From Cadophora sp. MPI-SDFR-AT-0126 (lineage: Eukaryota > Ascomycota > Leotiomycetes > Helotiales > Ploettnerulaceae), in the NCBI GenBank assembly GCA_020747065.1, contig JAGMVK010000019.1, positions 558,001 through 622,000 of the forward strand: a stretch of 64,000 nt of DNA, in the 5' to 3' direction. This document shows, in pieces, positions 21,095 through 33,600 of this stretch (positions are counted from its first letter, which is position 1; each line of letters starts with the position of its first letter). A program made the translations under genes and the position numbers. The notes under the pieces were generated by a model that did no database searches, was not told the origin of the DNA, and saw only the letters and a program-made list of their open reading frames with translations.

Positions 21095-23536
21095 GGCTCG
21101 CGATGAAGAGTATACTCATCGTAATAGATGACATCGACTATATACTTAGTGAACCGGCTAACAGCGGTGCGAATCACGGGGTATAAGAAAAGCTAGAAGC
21201 ATTCTAGGTAATTTTCCCGGACAACTTTTACGTTTTAGCTTCTTGGTGGTTGATGACGGCGTGGATCTTTTCTCGTAATGGCCAATGATTGTCCATTACC
21301 CCACAACAGTTCCCCGCATCCCGTCAAAAGCCGTGTGCGGAGTGGCTGTTGAGCCGACGGCTTTAGATCGATTAAGGTTTGCAAAGCTTTACTTGGTGTC
21401 TTGCGCTGAAGCGGCATCGTAATGCCACGAGAAAGGCGTGATAAATTTTAGAAGGCGTTTTTTATTGTTGTTATCGACAGAGTTTGCGGTGGGCTAGAAC
21501 CGAGCTTTTGAGCCGAACCAGTCGGGCTTGGTATCGCTTGCTAAGCGAGAATGTCCCAAGCCAGCGGTTGTAGCCTTTCTCCTTATCGGTTGTCGAAGTC
21601 TACGGTCGATATCCGACCTCTCCCATCCGTCAGAATGTTTATGATGAGAGCTCCAGTTACTCCAAATTGTCATCATCCACAGATGGAAAGACTGAGACAG
21701 CTCTTGGCAACTTCACTGCTTGGAATCTCTTCCTTGTCCGACAAAGAAAGGTGAGCAATCCTCCTGTTCCTGTTTCCTGGAACGAACGAGAATGTTGTCG
21801 TGGGGGCAGACTCATACAATTACTTCACTTTGGCTTTTGAATCTCGATGTTTCTGCTTGTCAGTCCTCGGCACATCCGAACCCCTCTCATTTGTGCTGTC
21901 TCGTACAACATGTCAAGAATTCGGTATTTCGTTGTGTAGTCGTACATCATTATCGTTAGTCTTGGGCATTGGGACCTGAGCTCTCCGCCATGTCATTTTT
22001 ATTAAAACTAGTTCGTGATGTTTTGCGCACTCGCTGAGTACTGCATGAATTCCTCCTGCGACGACCGCCTCTAAAAAGAAATAACGTATGTGATCTTGGG
22101 GCTGTGAAATTCGCTGTTTGAGGCTTCGTGTAACTCTACATATATCTGGACGAGACTGGCGGCGAAGTTTCCACACCAGTCGGAGCATTCGACGTTACCC
22201 CCCTCGTCGTTGAGTCCTGGGCGCCTATTCATTCTCACAATGAACGAACGCATTCTGAAAAATCTGCTCATGTCATGTTCTGGTACCACAAAAGTCTATT
22301 GGCAGTCTGACGTCTCTGCGATCGTGAAGCTGCACCACGGGTGCAGGTCGAGCAGGTACCAGACTGTCAGAACCTATCGCTCCCTCTCTATACTATCGCA
22401 CTTGTGCACGCTTCACAGCTGACACAAAAAACGCCAGTCCCTTCTCGTCGATTTGCTGAAGTTGTAGCCGAGGCTCCTTGGCTGGCGGCATTTCAGTCTG
22501 ATTGACATGTCAGACTGGATCAAGATCTTTTTGAGTGCAACGAATTCATGGAATCATTTCTCATTCTGTCCAATTTCTTTGACTCTTTACTTTCTCATTC
22601 ACGACGCAGCTGTAATTTGTTAGTTTTGCTACAGATACCAGAGATATTCATCTGCATTCTACACAAAGTGCGGGGTCAACAGAGATCTGAGGAAATGACG
22701 AGATCATTGCTGAAAGTTACACAGCGTTTGGGCCATGCTGTATGCATCTTAAAGTTATACTGCATGCTCGGTATTTCCTGCCTTGACAACATCCGAATCT
22801 CGCTTTTAGTATTGTGCTGCATTGTCTGCTCGCATTCCGATAGAGGGGAACGTCTATCATCCATTGGTAGCTCTCGACTTGAATCATATATATTACATTT
22901 TTCGTCAGATTTGTAGCAGTCCTTCGTGCCCACTTTGTGTCACTCGAAGCACGCTTTTTCGACTCGAGTCTAAGTTGAAGGCTCACGAGATTCTTTCGAG
23001 AGATGATCATGGAAAGGATTTGAAATTCATCGACACAATAACGCCACTTCTAGTTCCACGGCTTTTTTTTCTGTTACATCTCTGATGAAAAGACTTCAAT
23101 GGATAGGGCTTAGATGGTCGATTCGCAAATTCTAGATCCCGATTTCTCGTCTCTCCTCCTCGAAACCCCCGGTTAACCCCTCCATTGAAACGAAAATCAC
23201 ATCATCGCTGGCCTGACACAACATGTAACTCGGGTCTACTTGAAAGTTTCCTCTGCATTCTCGGGTACTGTGCTTTCCTTCTTGGGAAGTAACGAGAACT
23301 ATTCTTTCCTCCTCCGTTGCCATGCATGAAGTGGGCTCGTCATTCTACTGAAGACACGGGCTTCGAAGAATCAAAAATCGGGCTCAAGGCCTATATAAGG
23401 CGCCGTCCTTCAGCGAAGTGGCAGCCAGAAACTCATAGCTTCAAGTTCACGATCATCACAACACAACAGCACGTTCGAGATCCTTGTTTTTCTTCTATTT
23501 TTGCGGATTCATACTTAAACTCGACACATTTACAAC
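21095..23536. other. Long gene-free region upstream of the lectin genes
   Basis: About 2.4 kb with only short open frames on both strands, none with protein-like composition. It contains the permease promoter on the left and the lectin promoter on the right. I recognise no transposon, tRNA or coding relic in it. Confidence 0.45.
23392..23398 (+). promoter_or_regulatory. TATA box of fucose lectin gene 1
   Basis: TATATAA in GGCCTATATAAGGCGCC, about 140 bp before the lectin ATG, is a strong TATA box. It suggests an inducible, strongly transcribed promoter. Confidence 0.6.
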
Positions 23537-24882
23537 ATGGCAAATGCTTCCGTGATCGCCAATCGTGAGTTGTTAGCTCGCTCTCACGTTGATCTACGGC
23601 ATGCTGACCTTCATTGCTAAGACACTGCAATCGCATCTGTTGGCGACGGGAACGGTGTTCTGAGAGTTTACTCAGTTGTACGTACGCTTCAGATAACCCC
23701 ACGGACCACTACTAAATAGACATAGGATATCTATGGCGGTATCCGCGAAACAGGGTATAATGGCTCCGGGGAATCTTGGTGGGGGGGCGATAAGGCTATT
23801 GGAACTGGCAAGATTGGATCACCCATCGCCGTGGCCGCTTCTCCAGGATTGAAGAACGTGAGTACCTCGCAAATGTCAATACAAGAAGATGACATTACTC
23901 ATTCATCTCAGATTTGTCTCTACTACATCAACGCAGACTTCAAACTGTCTGAGCTCTGTTACGATGCAGACTCGAGCAGCAAAGGATGGTTCGCAGGAGA
24001 ACTCAGCAGTAAGGGTTACCAGGTGGCCCCTTACTCGCAAATTGCTGCCACTTACCTGGCCACTTCGCAGCTCAGAATAAGGTATGTTGAATTTGCCAGA
24101 CATGTTGGCAAGATCTGTCGATACCTTATCAGAATTGCTATCCACGTCGGTCTCTTTGGTCGACTTGACCGGTTTCGAAAACACATGCTGACTTGTATCG
24201 TAACTCAGAGTTTATGTCCAGGCTCCAGACAATACTGTGCAAGAGTACAGCAATGATGGTATGTACATTCATAAATTCCAAAAAGGGAAAAAAATTGCTG
24301 ATATGTCGAAGGCTCGTGGTACAAAGATCAGAGCTTAGGTACCGCCATTGCAGGAAGCAGCATCTCAGTCATTGCGTACAAGGGCCTGGCAACCAGCATC
24401 CGGTGAGTTCATTTTCATGAAGTTCCCGAAGGCACTAGTCTTTTAACAGAATCCAAAGTCTCTACTACCAGGCTCCGAACCTCGACTTGATCGAGAAAGC
24501 CCATGATGATGGCAGTACCTGGAAGACAGGCGAGTTCTACGTCAAGTCTGCCAGCCCACGAGCTGCCATATCCGCAACAGTCTGGACCGTTCCCGGTAAC
24601 ACTGGAACGGGCATTCGTGTCTACTACACAGGGCCCAATGACACGATTCTTGAGAAGGCAAACGACGGATCTTGGTATGATGGAGGTTTCAAGCAAGCCT
24701 CTATTCCTGGCTCGCAGATTGGATCGCTATCCTGGTACGCCAGCAGCACCAAGGCGCCTGAGATCCGCGTTTATTTTCAAGCTGGGGTTCAGGTGACTGG
24801 AATCACCGAGTGGAAATGGCAGGGAGGACTAGGTGCATGGAATATTGGCCACCAGCCAGCTCTGCCACCTGCGACTCAGTAA
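23537..24882 (+). CDS. Fucose-specific lectin, AAL type (paralogue 1)
   Basis: This is a six-bladed beta-propeller lectin of the Aleuria aurantia type (Fungal_lectin family) that binds L-fucose on glycans. Seven exons, 23537-23564, 23622-23677, 23726-23857, 23912-24081, 24209-24258, 24312-24402 and 24450-24882, give 319 residues. Six blades are visible: VLRVYSV/GIRETGYNG, ICLYYINADFKLSELCYD, IRVYVQAPDNTVQEYSND, IQSLYYQAPNLDLIEKAH, IRVYYTGPNDTILEKAND and IRVYFQAGVQVTGITEWKW, each followed by a Trp motif such as GSWYDGG. The Arg of the IRxY sugar-binding motif is replaced in blade 2 (ICLYY) and displaced in blade 4. There is no signal peptide, as in known members. A related gene lies 1.07 kb downstream in tandem. 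Confidence 0.92.
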
Positions 24883-25955
24883 GTCCTTTGATCAGATTGG
24901 ACCTAACAGTGCGTATCAAGATAACGGGAAGTCCGGTCAGGGTCTTTTGTAGAGAGCCGATAGTCTGCTTTACCATACCACACTCCTTTACTTTACCTTA
25001 GCAACAAAATCAAAAGCCAAGGCCATGGCAAATATATGTTTCTCCCTCTTGTGCAATCATCTAATGTGTCACGCCCTTTTCGCGAATCTAATTCGTTGGC
25101 TGGTCCGCCTCTGCATTACACAAAATGTGGCGCACCCTCAAGAGCTGAACAACACTTCAGAATCCGTTCGATACTACTGTGTGATTACACAGAGTCCCAT
25201 TTATTCCCTGCATGTCTGACGTCCATTCACTTCCCCGCCTTTCCAGCTTGAAGCAGATTTCGTGGAAGAGCTGTGATCGACCTGTTCGGAGTGATTTTGA
25301 GCATTTCATGTCTCGACATGCATGTCAGCAGCCACATGTAGAAATTATCGACGTTTATCTGAGAGCTTTGTGTGAGCTCAAATGCGAGTTCAGGCAGCAT
25401 GCACCATTGAGGCTCCAGGTAGGGTATCATTAAGGCTTGCCGAGACTGCTTTGAGCAACTCATGATGCGATCCTCTTCAGTCCTAGGATGAGCTTCTTGA
25501 CTGTAAGGCAAGGGAACTCAGCTTCTTTGAACTCCTCCATACCTTGGTATTCAATTTGGATAAACTCATATCATGCATATAGAATCTGGGGATGTTGAAA
25601 TCACGAAACTTACTGGTCAAACATGAAGATTGAGAAGCATCGATTTTTCATTCCAGCTTCCATCTGGGGAGCCACAATTTTCCTCGACCTTTATTCTCAG
25701 GCTTTTCCGCTGAAACTATCCAGCCCAGCTGTTATGCTCTAGCATTCGAAGATGGGCCTCACTGTCATGAGCTGGATGGGTCAAGCAGGAGCTACGTCTA
25801 TAAATCTGGAGGCCTCTCGCTGTAAGCAGCATGACCATCATCAACATCATCCGATAGACTTCCCAACCAACTTACATAGCTCCAAACTTTTCAAAAGAAT
25901 TTAAAGCACAGTACCGTTACAGGAACAAACTTGCAGCCTTCAACAAAAACCAATC
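24883..25955. other. Intergenic region between the two lectin genes
   Basis: It contains the 3' flank of lectin 1 and the promoter of lectin 2. It has short open frames only. Confidence 0.4.
25799..25805 (+). promoter_or_regulatory. TATA box of fucose lectin gene 2
   Basis: TATAAAT in CTACGTCTATAAATCTGG, about 150 bp before the ATG at 25956, lies at nearly the same distance as the TATA box of lectin 1. Confidence 0.55.
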
Positions 25956-27279
25956 ATGACTTCAGGTTCAGTCGAGCAGATTTCATTCCGTAAGTCAACC
26001 TAGAACTCTTCTGCATGGGTTCAGAATGTACACTCATAATCTTGATAGGTACGGCAATCGCTGCCGTTAACTCTACGGACCATCTTCGCGTTTATTCTCA
26101 GGGTCAGTAAATACTGTCTCTAGAATGGCTTTCCTTCAAGACCCTGTCCGCTGTGGCGTATCCTGAGAGAACTGTCTTGGGCGAACCTGTTCCTGATACT
26201 TTGCAGCTGACTCAATTTTCCAGATGTTCAAGGCGGTATCCGCGAGAGCAATTATGAAGATGGATGGAGTGGAGGTGTCAATGTCCTCTCCAAGGGGAAG
26301 CGCAACTCTCCCATTGCAGCCGCCTTCAAAGGACTCGAAAATGTCGGTGTGCTGTTTTTACCAGATGCTTCATCTTATCTGAATTTTCGAGTGTGGTCTT
26401 TAGACCTTCCTTCTGACTGGTGCAGATTCGCCTGTACTTCCTCTCGTCGGACAACAAACTCCGCGAACTCGCTCACGACTCTGACCGATGGTACGATGGC
26501 GCTCTCAACAATTCGAACTTCGCTCTAGCTCCATACTCTCAAATCGCCGCCACCGCTTTGCTAGCGAATGTGGATCTTACCATTCGTATCTACGCCCAGA
26601 TCGCTGACAACACGATCCAAGAATTTGGATGGGATAGTATGACAACCTCTTTTCTTTGCTCGTCAACCCATATACCCCAAAAATCAAAAGAGACCCGATG
26701 CTGACCAGATTCTACAGATGCTACTAGTGGTTGGCAGAAGGCTGCCAATTTGGGACCTGCACTTCCTGGCACCAGTATCGCCGTCACTTCGTATGGAGGA
26801 CCTTCAGGACAGAGTATCAGGTATGATCCAGTAACACAACCACAACAAACTTTATGCTAATATTAAATAGGCTCTACTTCCAAAAGCGCGATCGCTCAAT
26901 CACTGAACTTTGCCACGACGCCCAATCGACCTGGTACACAGGCTCCCTCTCTATTCCCGCATCCTTCACCACACCCCGCGCCTCTCTCGCATGCACCAGC
27001 TTCAACGACACAAAGTCCGGTGTCAGCCTTCGCCTCTACTACTCTTCTCCCCACAACAGAATTCTCGAGAAAGGGTTCGATGGTGACGCTTGGTACGATG
27101 GCGGGTTTGAAGAGCCGACTATTCCTGGCTCGAAGATTTCGGCCATCTCTTGGCAGAATGGCGGTGAGATCCAGATCAGAATTTACTTCCAGAAGGGAGA
27201 ACATGTCACTGCTGTTAGCGAGTGGGCATGGGATGGGGCTGGGTGGACTCCCGGTGTTGCTGCTTTGCCGCCTGCTTAG
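25956..27279 (+). CDS. Fucose-specific lectin, AAL type (paralogue 2)
   Basis: Six exons, 25956-25989, 26049-26102, 26224-26342, 26426-26636, 26718-26820 and 26871-27279, give 309 residues. Several intron positions correspond to those of paralogue 1, which supports tandem duplication. The six blades are LRVYSQ/GIRESNYEDGWSGG, IRLYFLSSDNKLRELAHD, IRIYAQIADNTIQEFGWD, IRLYFQKRDRSITELCHD, LRLYYSSPHNRILEKGFD and IRIYFQKGEHVTAVSEWAW. Every blade keeps the Arg of the (I/L)RxY motif, unlike paralogue 1, so full fucose-binding valence is plausible. No signal peptide is seen. Roles in spore or mycelial defence or host-glycan binding are known for the family, not shown here. Confidence 0.92.
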
Positions 27280-27689
27280 ACTGTTCGGGAAGGCACAAAG
27301 TGAGCGCCATTTTTTTGTGCCTTTTCCTTTTACTTCTGAGTGTTTTTGGTCCTCATCATCATTATTAGTTGTCTTTTCACCCCTTGTCACGCCCGAGTCT
27401 GGGTATTGCTTCCCGATTTCTATCAGCTAATTGTCATGTATGACTTTGTCACTAGCTAGCACTTTCTTTTAGTTGTTGTGCAAATGATCAACTTAACTTC
27501 AATTGGCCTGTGCCTATGATGCAAAGAAGACTGAAGATCTGGAGCTGATTTACCTGACCTGTGACACGATCAACTGTAGAAACAATCTGGAGGTGGCTCC
27601 CGTAGTGATCAAATTTTTGTAGCTGATACCGAAATGAGCGAAGACCTGAAACTTTGATGTACGGGCAGTGGACATAGAGCGGGATGGCT
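27280..27689. other. Intergenic region
   Basis: This is the 3' flank of lectin 2 and of the opposite-strand GFA gene. No feature is seen. Confidence 0.4.
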
Positions 27690-28652
27690 TCATGTTAAGC
27701 CTGGCACATCCAGCTCGTAACCATCTGTCCCCTCATTCGATCGGTCAAATTTCAGACAACCCAGTTCCACTCCCTCAAGAACTCGGACGTTGACTGGCTT
27801 AAGATCCAGATTCTTCTTGACGAGCTTCTGTGTCTCTTCTGGAAGTTCATCGATGACTGATTGTAGCGGCCCATACACATTATGTACACATGTACCCCGC
27901 ATGTCGTGCAGAAGGGATGGCCCATAAACTTGCGGCCAAACTGATATTCTGTTATGTTTTCGATGCCAAGCAGCTTGACTTGTGCGCTGGACGCATAAGC
28001 GCCGGCCCATGCACTCTATACTTGTCGTCAATGCTATTTGAAAATGCTGATGATTGGTGGAACTAAACATTCTTACTTACTCTTGTACATATACTGCAGT
28101 TGTCTTGAGCTTCAAGTCTTTGAGCGGTGCCATGACTTCGACTTTAACTCGTCCACAATGGCAGGAGCTGATAATCGGTGATGGCTCTTGACTGGACTGG
28201 CCTGATACGTCTGGGAACTCCGTCTTAGGCCTTTCCAAATGTGAGCCTCAGATACGATCACTGTGCAGAGATGCTCACTCTAGTTTAAATGTATCAAGTC
28301 CTCTCAGCATCCTGATGTTGACAAATTTTTACCCGCGCAGTGGACCCTCAAGGTGTTCCCCAAGAATACCAGTACCGCAGTTCGAGCAGAACTTAGGAGT
28401 GTGAGCAACATGTGGAATTTTGGCCTAAAAAATACTGACCTGATGACTCAATGCAGAAGAATTGAACCACTTTCCATCGTCACGGCTAATCTCAAGCACG
28501 GCCTCGAGCAAAGACTGCCAGAGATACTCTTACTTTCTACAGAGTAGACAATCGCACTTGACAACCGCAATGGGCTTCTCGAAGTGAAGTTCGAACCGAT
28601 AACTGCCGCAATGACGGTTACCTTGGTACTTGCCTTTGTCGATAGTGGTCAT
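27690..28652 (-). pseudogene. Two-domain GFA/CENP-V family protein, probably broken
   Basis: The minus strand encodes two successive GFA (glutathione-dependent formaldehyde-activating-like, zinc-binding) domains. Domain 1 runs from MTTIDKGKYQGN through HCGSYRFELHFEKP, KCDCLLCRK and FCSNCGTGILGEHLEGPL. Domain 2 has SCHCGRVKVEVMAPLKDLKL, IENITEYQFGRKFMGH, FCTTCGVHV, NVYGPLQSVIDELPEE and the C-terminal PVNVRVLEGVELGCL. The order and C terminus match a known fungal two-domain architecture. Three defects are seen. A TAA at 28530-28532 interrupts the conserved CRK-x-YLW segment. A first-finger Cys is replaced (NRHCG for the usual NCHCG). Around 27880-27890 one base is missing between FCTTCGVHV and NVYGP. 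Short introns might rescue part of it, but I found no consistent splice model, so it is called a pseudogene. Confidence 0.6.
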
Positions 28653-30165
28653 GCCTAGCCTCCGGCTTCTGGGTGTGGTGGGTCACTCACTCACCCTGAA
28701 GTAGAAAGTCAGCTTGCGTTCTTCAGCATAGAGACATTTGCATTGGGGAACAACAGTAACCGGCTGTGGCGTAGCTATCGAAAGAAGGCTTCAAAGCAGC
28801 TTGACTTATCAAAGCACTTCTAATCTACCAGCTCTCTAATCGTAGCTCTGCAATGGAAAGTATCAAGGCGCTAGGAATGGTGAAAACCGTGACTGGCTGT
28901 GTCAGGTTGGGATTGAGGCAAATCTTTGCCGCATGAAAACCCCGCTTCTCGTTTTGATCAGGTGCCAGGACGCGAAAACACGACAAATTTAGGACAGAGG
29001 GAAAATCGTCGAGTGGATTGAACACAAGTCTTTGAGAGTCTGCGATATATTCCCAACTTTCACCCCGAGTTTTAACAAAGCGTAGCCGGTTCCCACAATT
29101 TTCTCTTGATTTTCTTTCCCCCTCACAATCGGTACCCATTCAGATCTCCCCTTTTGACCGCCACATGCCCGAGCGCAGATCATAAATTTGGAACGCGCTT
29201 CTGAATCTCATTCTAAAGAGTAATATGTAAATAAATCTCGCCAACTGATCTTGTACTACTCAGACATCAGCACGGTCCCGTGGAAGTACCTGGAGAAGGT
29301 CAACAGAGAATTTCCCGACGCATACGACACATGTGTGCGGGAATTCCAACCACTGACGGAGTGGATGCTTCAAACATATATAGCTTTTCCATGGGATAAA
29401 TACTCGGCTCGAATGAATGCCTACAAGGCTGCTAATGTGGCTCTTGAGGATTTCTTGAATATCGGGTAATTATTCGGGTGGGAAACCAATATAGGTTCTG
29501 TCTGCGCCCCCATTTTTAGTACAGAAGTACTCCCATTTCCCAAAGCATTGTGACTGGAATCTCTCAACCAGTTCCGATACCACCTAGCTATCCTACCGAA
29601 ACCTTCCAAAGATCCCGCGTCGTGCCTTTATCGAGGGGCAGAAACGTGACTTAAGCGAGCCCAATATTGGAAAGTAAATAAGGCTTGAAAGGCTTGTTGA
29701 CTGTAGATTGGGGCATTCAGGGCTCGTTCAATTTACTCAAAGATATGTTTGATCTTGCACACCCCGACCACAAAATCTATATACATGAAGCCCTTGCCCA
29801 TGAGCTTCTCGTCATGCAGCAACGGGGATAGCTTTGGAAGCCAGACCAGCCGTCCCCTTTCACAATTAGCCAGAAGGGTTACGAACTCCTGTATACCGAA
29901 ATATATCTGTGGTCCAAAAAGGAGAGTGCATTGTCAATCAGGTTTCCCTCCTTTGAGCGTCTCATAATATTATGAGGTTCGGCCTAATATCAATTAGTTT
30001 CGTCAGTTCGCCTTTCGATCGTGTACCAAGACCCAACTCACCTTCCTTCCTTCCTTCCACTCCCTGCTACCTCCTCACTTTACTTGTTCTAAAACATTCA
30101 TTCCAAAGTACTGGTCCATTTAATTACCAAAATAGGAAATTCCAGCCATCATTGAGGAGAATAGA
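28653..30165. other. Intergenic region with unassigned open frames
   Basis: Two frames look somewhat protein-like but could not be assigned. On the minus strand, 29139-28825 (104 codons) contains RLRFVKTRGESWEYIADSQR. On the plus strand, 29251-29469 contains YLEKVNREFPDAYDTCVREF and NAYKAANVALEDFLNIG. Either may be an exon or relic of an unrecognised gene; neither has a clear start context or family. The rest has no feature I can support. Confidence 0.25.
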
Positions 30166-30265
30166 AGTGGGTTGGTCTAGTGGTAAGACATCTCTCTCAC
30201 ACGCATCACCCTCTAGAGGGGAAGCAGAGCAGAGAAAGTCGAGGGTTCGATCCCCTCACTCACTA
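30166..30265 (+). tRNA. tRNA with intron, anticodon read as CAC (Val)
   Basis: A full cloverleaf folds. The acceptor AGTGGGT pairs with ACTCACT (one G-U). The D arm is GTC-TAGTGGTAA-GAC, the anticodon stem TCTCT/AGAGA and the T arm GAGGG-TTCGATC-CCCTC, with A73. The loop reads C-T-CAC-A before an insertion of about 27 nt at the canonical position after base 37. The insertion contains a perfect CCCTCT/AGAGGG hairpin and is taken as the intron. Anticodon CAC would be valine. An A1-U72 first pair is unusual for a fungal tRNA. The nearest T-run (TTTT at about 30297) is some 30 bp downstream, so a 3' trailer is needed. Confidence 0.6.
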
Positions 30266-30668
30266 TTGGAATACACTCATGCTGATCTTTATTTCCATTT
30301 TGCTATTTTGTCCCGCGTTGTCCTGTCGATCGCCTACTACTGAGCCCATCCTTTTTCTCTCTCTTAGTTCGTCTTCTGATCCTTTCCCTTGTTTTGGGAA
30401 AGAAGGTTTGAATCCATTTAAGTGTGACTGAGAATACCTGGTCTTTTTGAAGACGTCTACCTCCTTAAGAGTATTCTCGTAATGGTCATGTTCATTCACT
30501 AGGCTTTATTCCTAACCGACACCACGATAAACAACAAACACCCAGAGGTATGCAAAGATACTGAACGCCAACACCGCCCGATACCACCTAAACCCATCCC
30601 AGCCGAGCGTCCCACCATATATGCTCATTACATCATTCATCATACAAGCCGCCATGCCATTCTTTCTC
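30266..30668. other. Intergenic region
   Basis: It lies between the tRNA and the 3' end of the condensin gene. No gene is seen. Confidence 0.4.
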
Positions 30669-33600
30669 CTAAGCGCTAGCCTGAACGACTCTAAAGCCAC
30701 CAGTGACCAATTTGGTAATCTCCTCATTTTTGTGCTGCAGTAAACTCAACGCGTAAGCAACGTCGTTCCATTGTCTCTCCGTCTCGCAACGAGCAAGTCT
30801 GGCAGCGAGTTTGTCTGCGAGTTGTTTGGCGTGCTTGTCCTGTTACGAGGTTAGCGACATGCTTCCAACGAAAGTGACAATGAATATTTCGTACCTTTTC
30901 AATAAATCCAGCAAGGAACTTGATGATTCTCTTCAGAGCATCCTCTTCTAGATCCTTTTCGGCACTCAACAAGCTGAACATGTCGACAAAGTGATTGTAC
31001 ACTGCATTGTCCTTGGTGCTCAACTCAGTGAAGAACATGCGACTGAGATCCGCAATCCTCTTGTCATCGTCCTCGAGACACTTAGCCATCTCTCCTAATT
31101 GTCCCTTGACCTTGACTTGACCTGCTAAGATGAGGAATGTGAGAGTCATCAAGCATGTCCGCTTCACACTAGCATCTTTGTCGTTTAGTCGGCGATAGAG
31201 GAAGTCTGTGTTCTCGTCGATAAGATGATTGAAACAGACTGCCATGTCACCAAGAGCAATGACGACGTTGGAACGGGTAATAGGATCCTTCGAACGTTCA
31301 AGAATGGTGATGAGAAGCGGGAGATTAGTCTCACAATACTCAGAGCTCACACACATGAGCTTGGCCAAGCACAGAGTGGCGGCTGCTTGGAGGTTACGGT
31401 CCTTGTAGGTGGTGTTGTTCGAGCAAATCTCCGATACGAGGGGGCCGAAGTTGGCGAGAAGCGAGTGTTCACCATAGAGGAGTTCACGCTCACGAATATG
31501 TGACATGGCTTCGGTGAAGTCATCTTCTGTGGTGCCACCAATCATGTCAAGATCATCGGCGGCTTCCTTGGCAGCTTTATCAGCCGGTGCTTCAGAAGTT
31601 GGCTTGTTCTTCTCGGCTTCGGCTTTCCTTCGCTTGAAGTCCAATTCACAGAGCTCAAGATGAACAATCTGCTTAATGGCAACATGACCAACGATGAAGA
31701 GGAGCTGTGAGAGTGCGATGGATCCCTTGAGTTTGGGTTCTGCCTCAGCAGGTTCCTCAGGAGGCGGTGATGCCATCTGAGTGTCTTCACCAGCCGGTTC
31801 CTCCGGCTCGGGTGTCTTCGCAGTGCGTTTCTGGAATACGTACTTCGTTTTCCTCCTCAAAATCTCGGAGCAGAGTGTGTCGGGATGTTTCGATAGGGTG
31901 TATATCGCATTGATGGCTTGTTCAGCAACACCATACCACTCTTTATTATCCGACTCAATCTCGACGATAGCACTAAGCTTGAGGAGAACAGCATGATCAT
32001 TGGGGAGCTTTGAGGGCTGCACAGCAGTCTCCTTAGCTTGCCGACCTGTTGGATTGATTCGTCGAAGAGCTATGCAGGTGTATTTCGCCAATTGGAGATC
32101 TGATCGACCAAGTCCTCCCAAGCCTATTCTCAGCATGGTTTCCATCTCTCCGACAACAATTTCAGGCTTCGCGGTCGCCAACATTCCCAGAACGATGATT
32201 GCTCCCCGTCTTTGACTCTTTGAGATTTCTCGCTTCTGCACACCATAGACTTGCCATAGTTTCTGGACAACAAGCTCTGAGATATGGTTTGCTTTCATCA
32301 TGGTGCTCAGAAGTTGTTCCAAGGATGTCAATTCTGCAGGGGTTGCACCGAAAGTCAGACTGATCATGTTTCGTGCGATGTAATTAGCAGCATCGTTGGC
32401 CGTATACGAATCCGGCGCTTCGAAGAAGAGGCGTTTGTAGCACTCGATGAGGTGATTTTGGACGCCCTTTCCTTCGTCGCTGTTGCCCTTTGTCCAGATA
32501 AGTCGCAACATACGTCGGATTCCCAACTTGTTTTGCTCGATGTTGTATGCATCACCGATTTCGAAATACTCCATAGCTTCAATGACTTCGCTCTTGTTCT
32601 TGGATCCAAGAAGCTGACAGATGGTTGTCGTCGCACCGTGCAAGACTTCGATGAATTTCAGCGCTTCGACATAATATCTCCTCGTTAAAGTGAGCTTGTT
32701 GATGGCTTCAGACGTCGCAGCATCTTCCTGAGCTTTTTTCATCGCCGCAATCTTCTGTTCATCACTCATTGGCTTCTGCGGCGAATCGGATTGAATAACG
32801 GTGGCATCATCCAAGAGTGCTGGATCAACAGTAACATCGGCTTTCGTCGTGTCGACAAGGCCAGGAGTTTCTGCTGGAGGTTTCAAGGAATTCAGCTCGG
32901 CGTCGACAGCATCCAACCGGGCATTCCACTCCTTAAGTGAAAGTTGGGATCCGTGCATGATGCTAAATGGGTGGGTTTTGATCAGAGTCCCAAGCAGCTT
33001 GATGGCATTTCGACGAACGTTGCTGCTTTTGTCTTCGAGACTTCTTGCTGCTAATTCTGCGGCCTTTTGTCTTCGTTTGGGGAACTTTTGCTCCAGATCA
33101 CAAAGTTTGATGTAAACCTGTATCGTTCGGCATCTGCAATATGGGTTGATATCCAAGAATCGTTCTTCCAAAACATCAAAGAAAGCATTTAGTTGTGACT
33201 TGTGATTGTCACCACGTTCCTCTTGCTTGCTGAGGTCAGCCACAAGATTTCCACAAACTTCGATGAGTGCGCATCGAAGAGCGTAAGACTCGCTGTCCAA
33301 CTGTTTGGCCAGCATCGTCATTTGCTTGATGACTAGTCTTGGTGCCAACTCGGAGAGCTTGACGATGAAGGTGGACACCGATTTGGGACCTTTAGTATCA
33401 TTGCTGTTGAATTCTTTGTTACTCAACTCGCGAAGAATCTCGTCTGCTAGTTGAGGGTAGTCGTATTGTTCCGAGAGAATGTGGAGAAATTCGGCCATAG
33501 GCTCTGCCAGATGCTCGAAGTATGTCAAGTTCTGAACAATGGATATCTGGGCAGCTGGAACATGTCAATACTGGGATACTACCGAGTGAAAGTATTTTCT

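Noticed and set aside
28353..28547. Plus-strand 64-codon frame opposite the GFA gene
   Set aside because: Shadow of the minus-strand GFA domain 1, whose zinc-binding motifs are clear.
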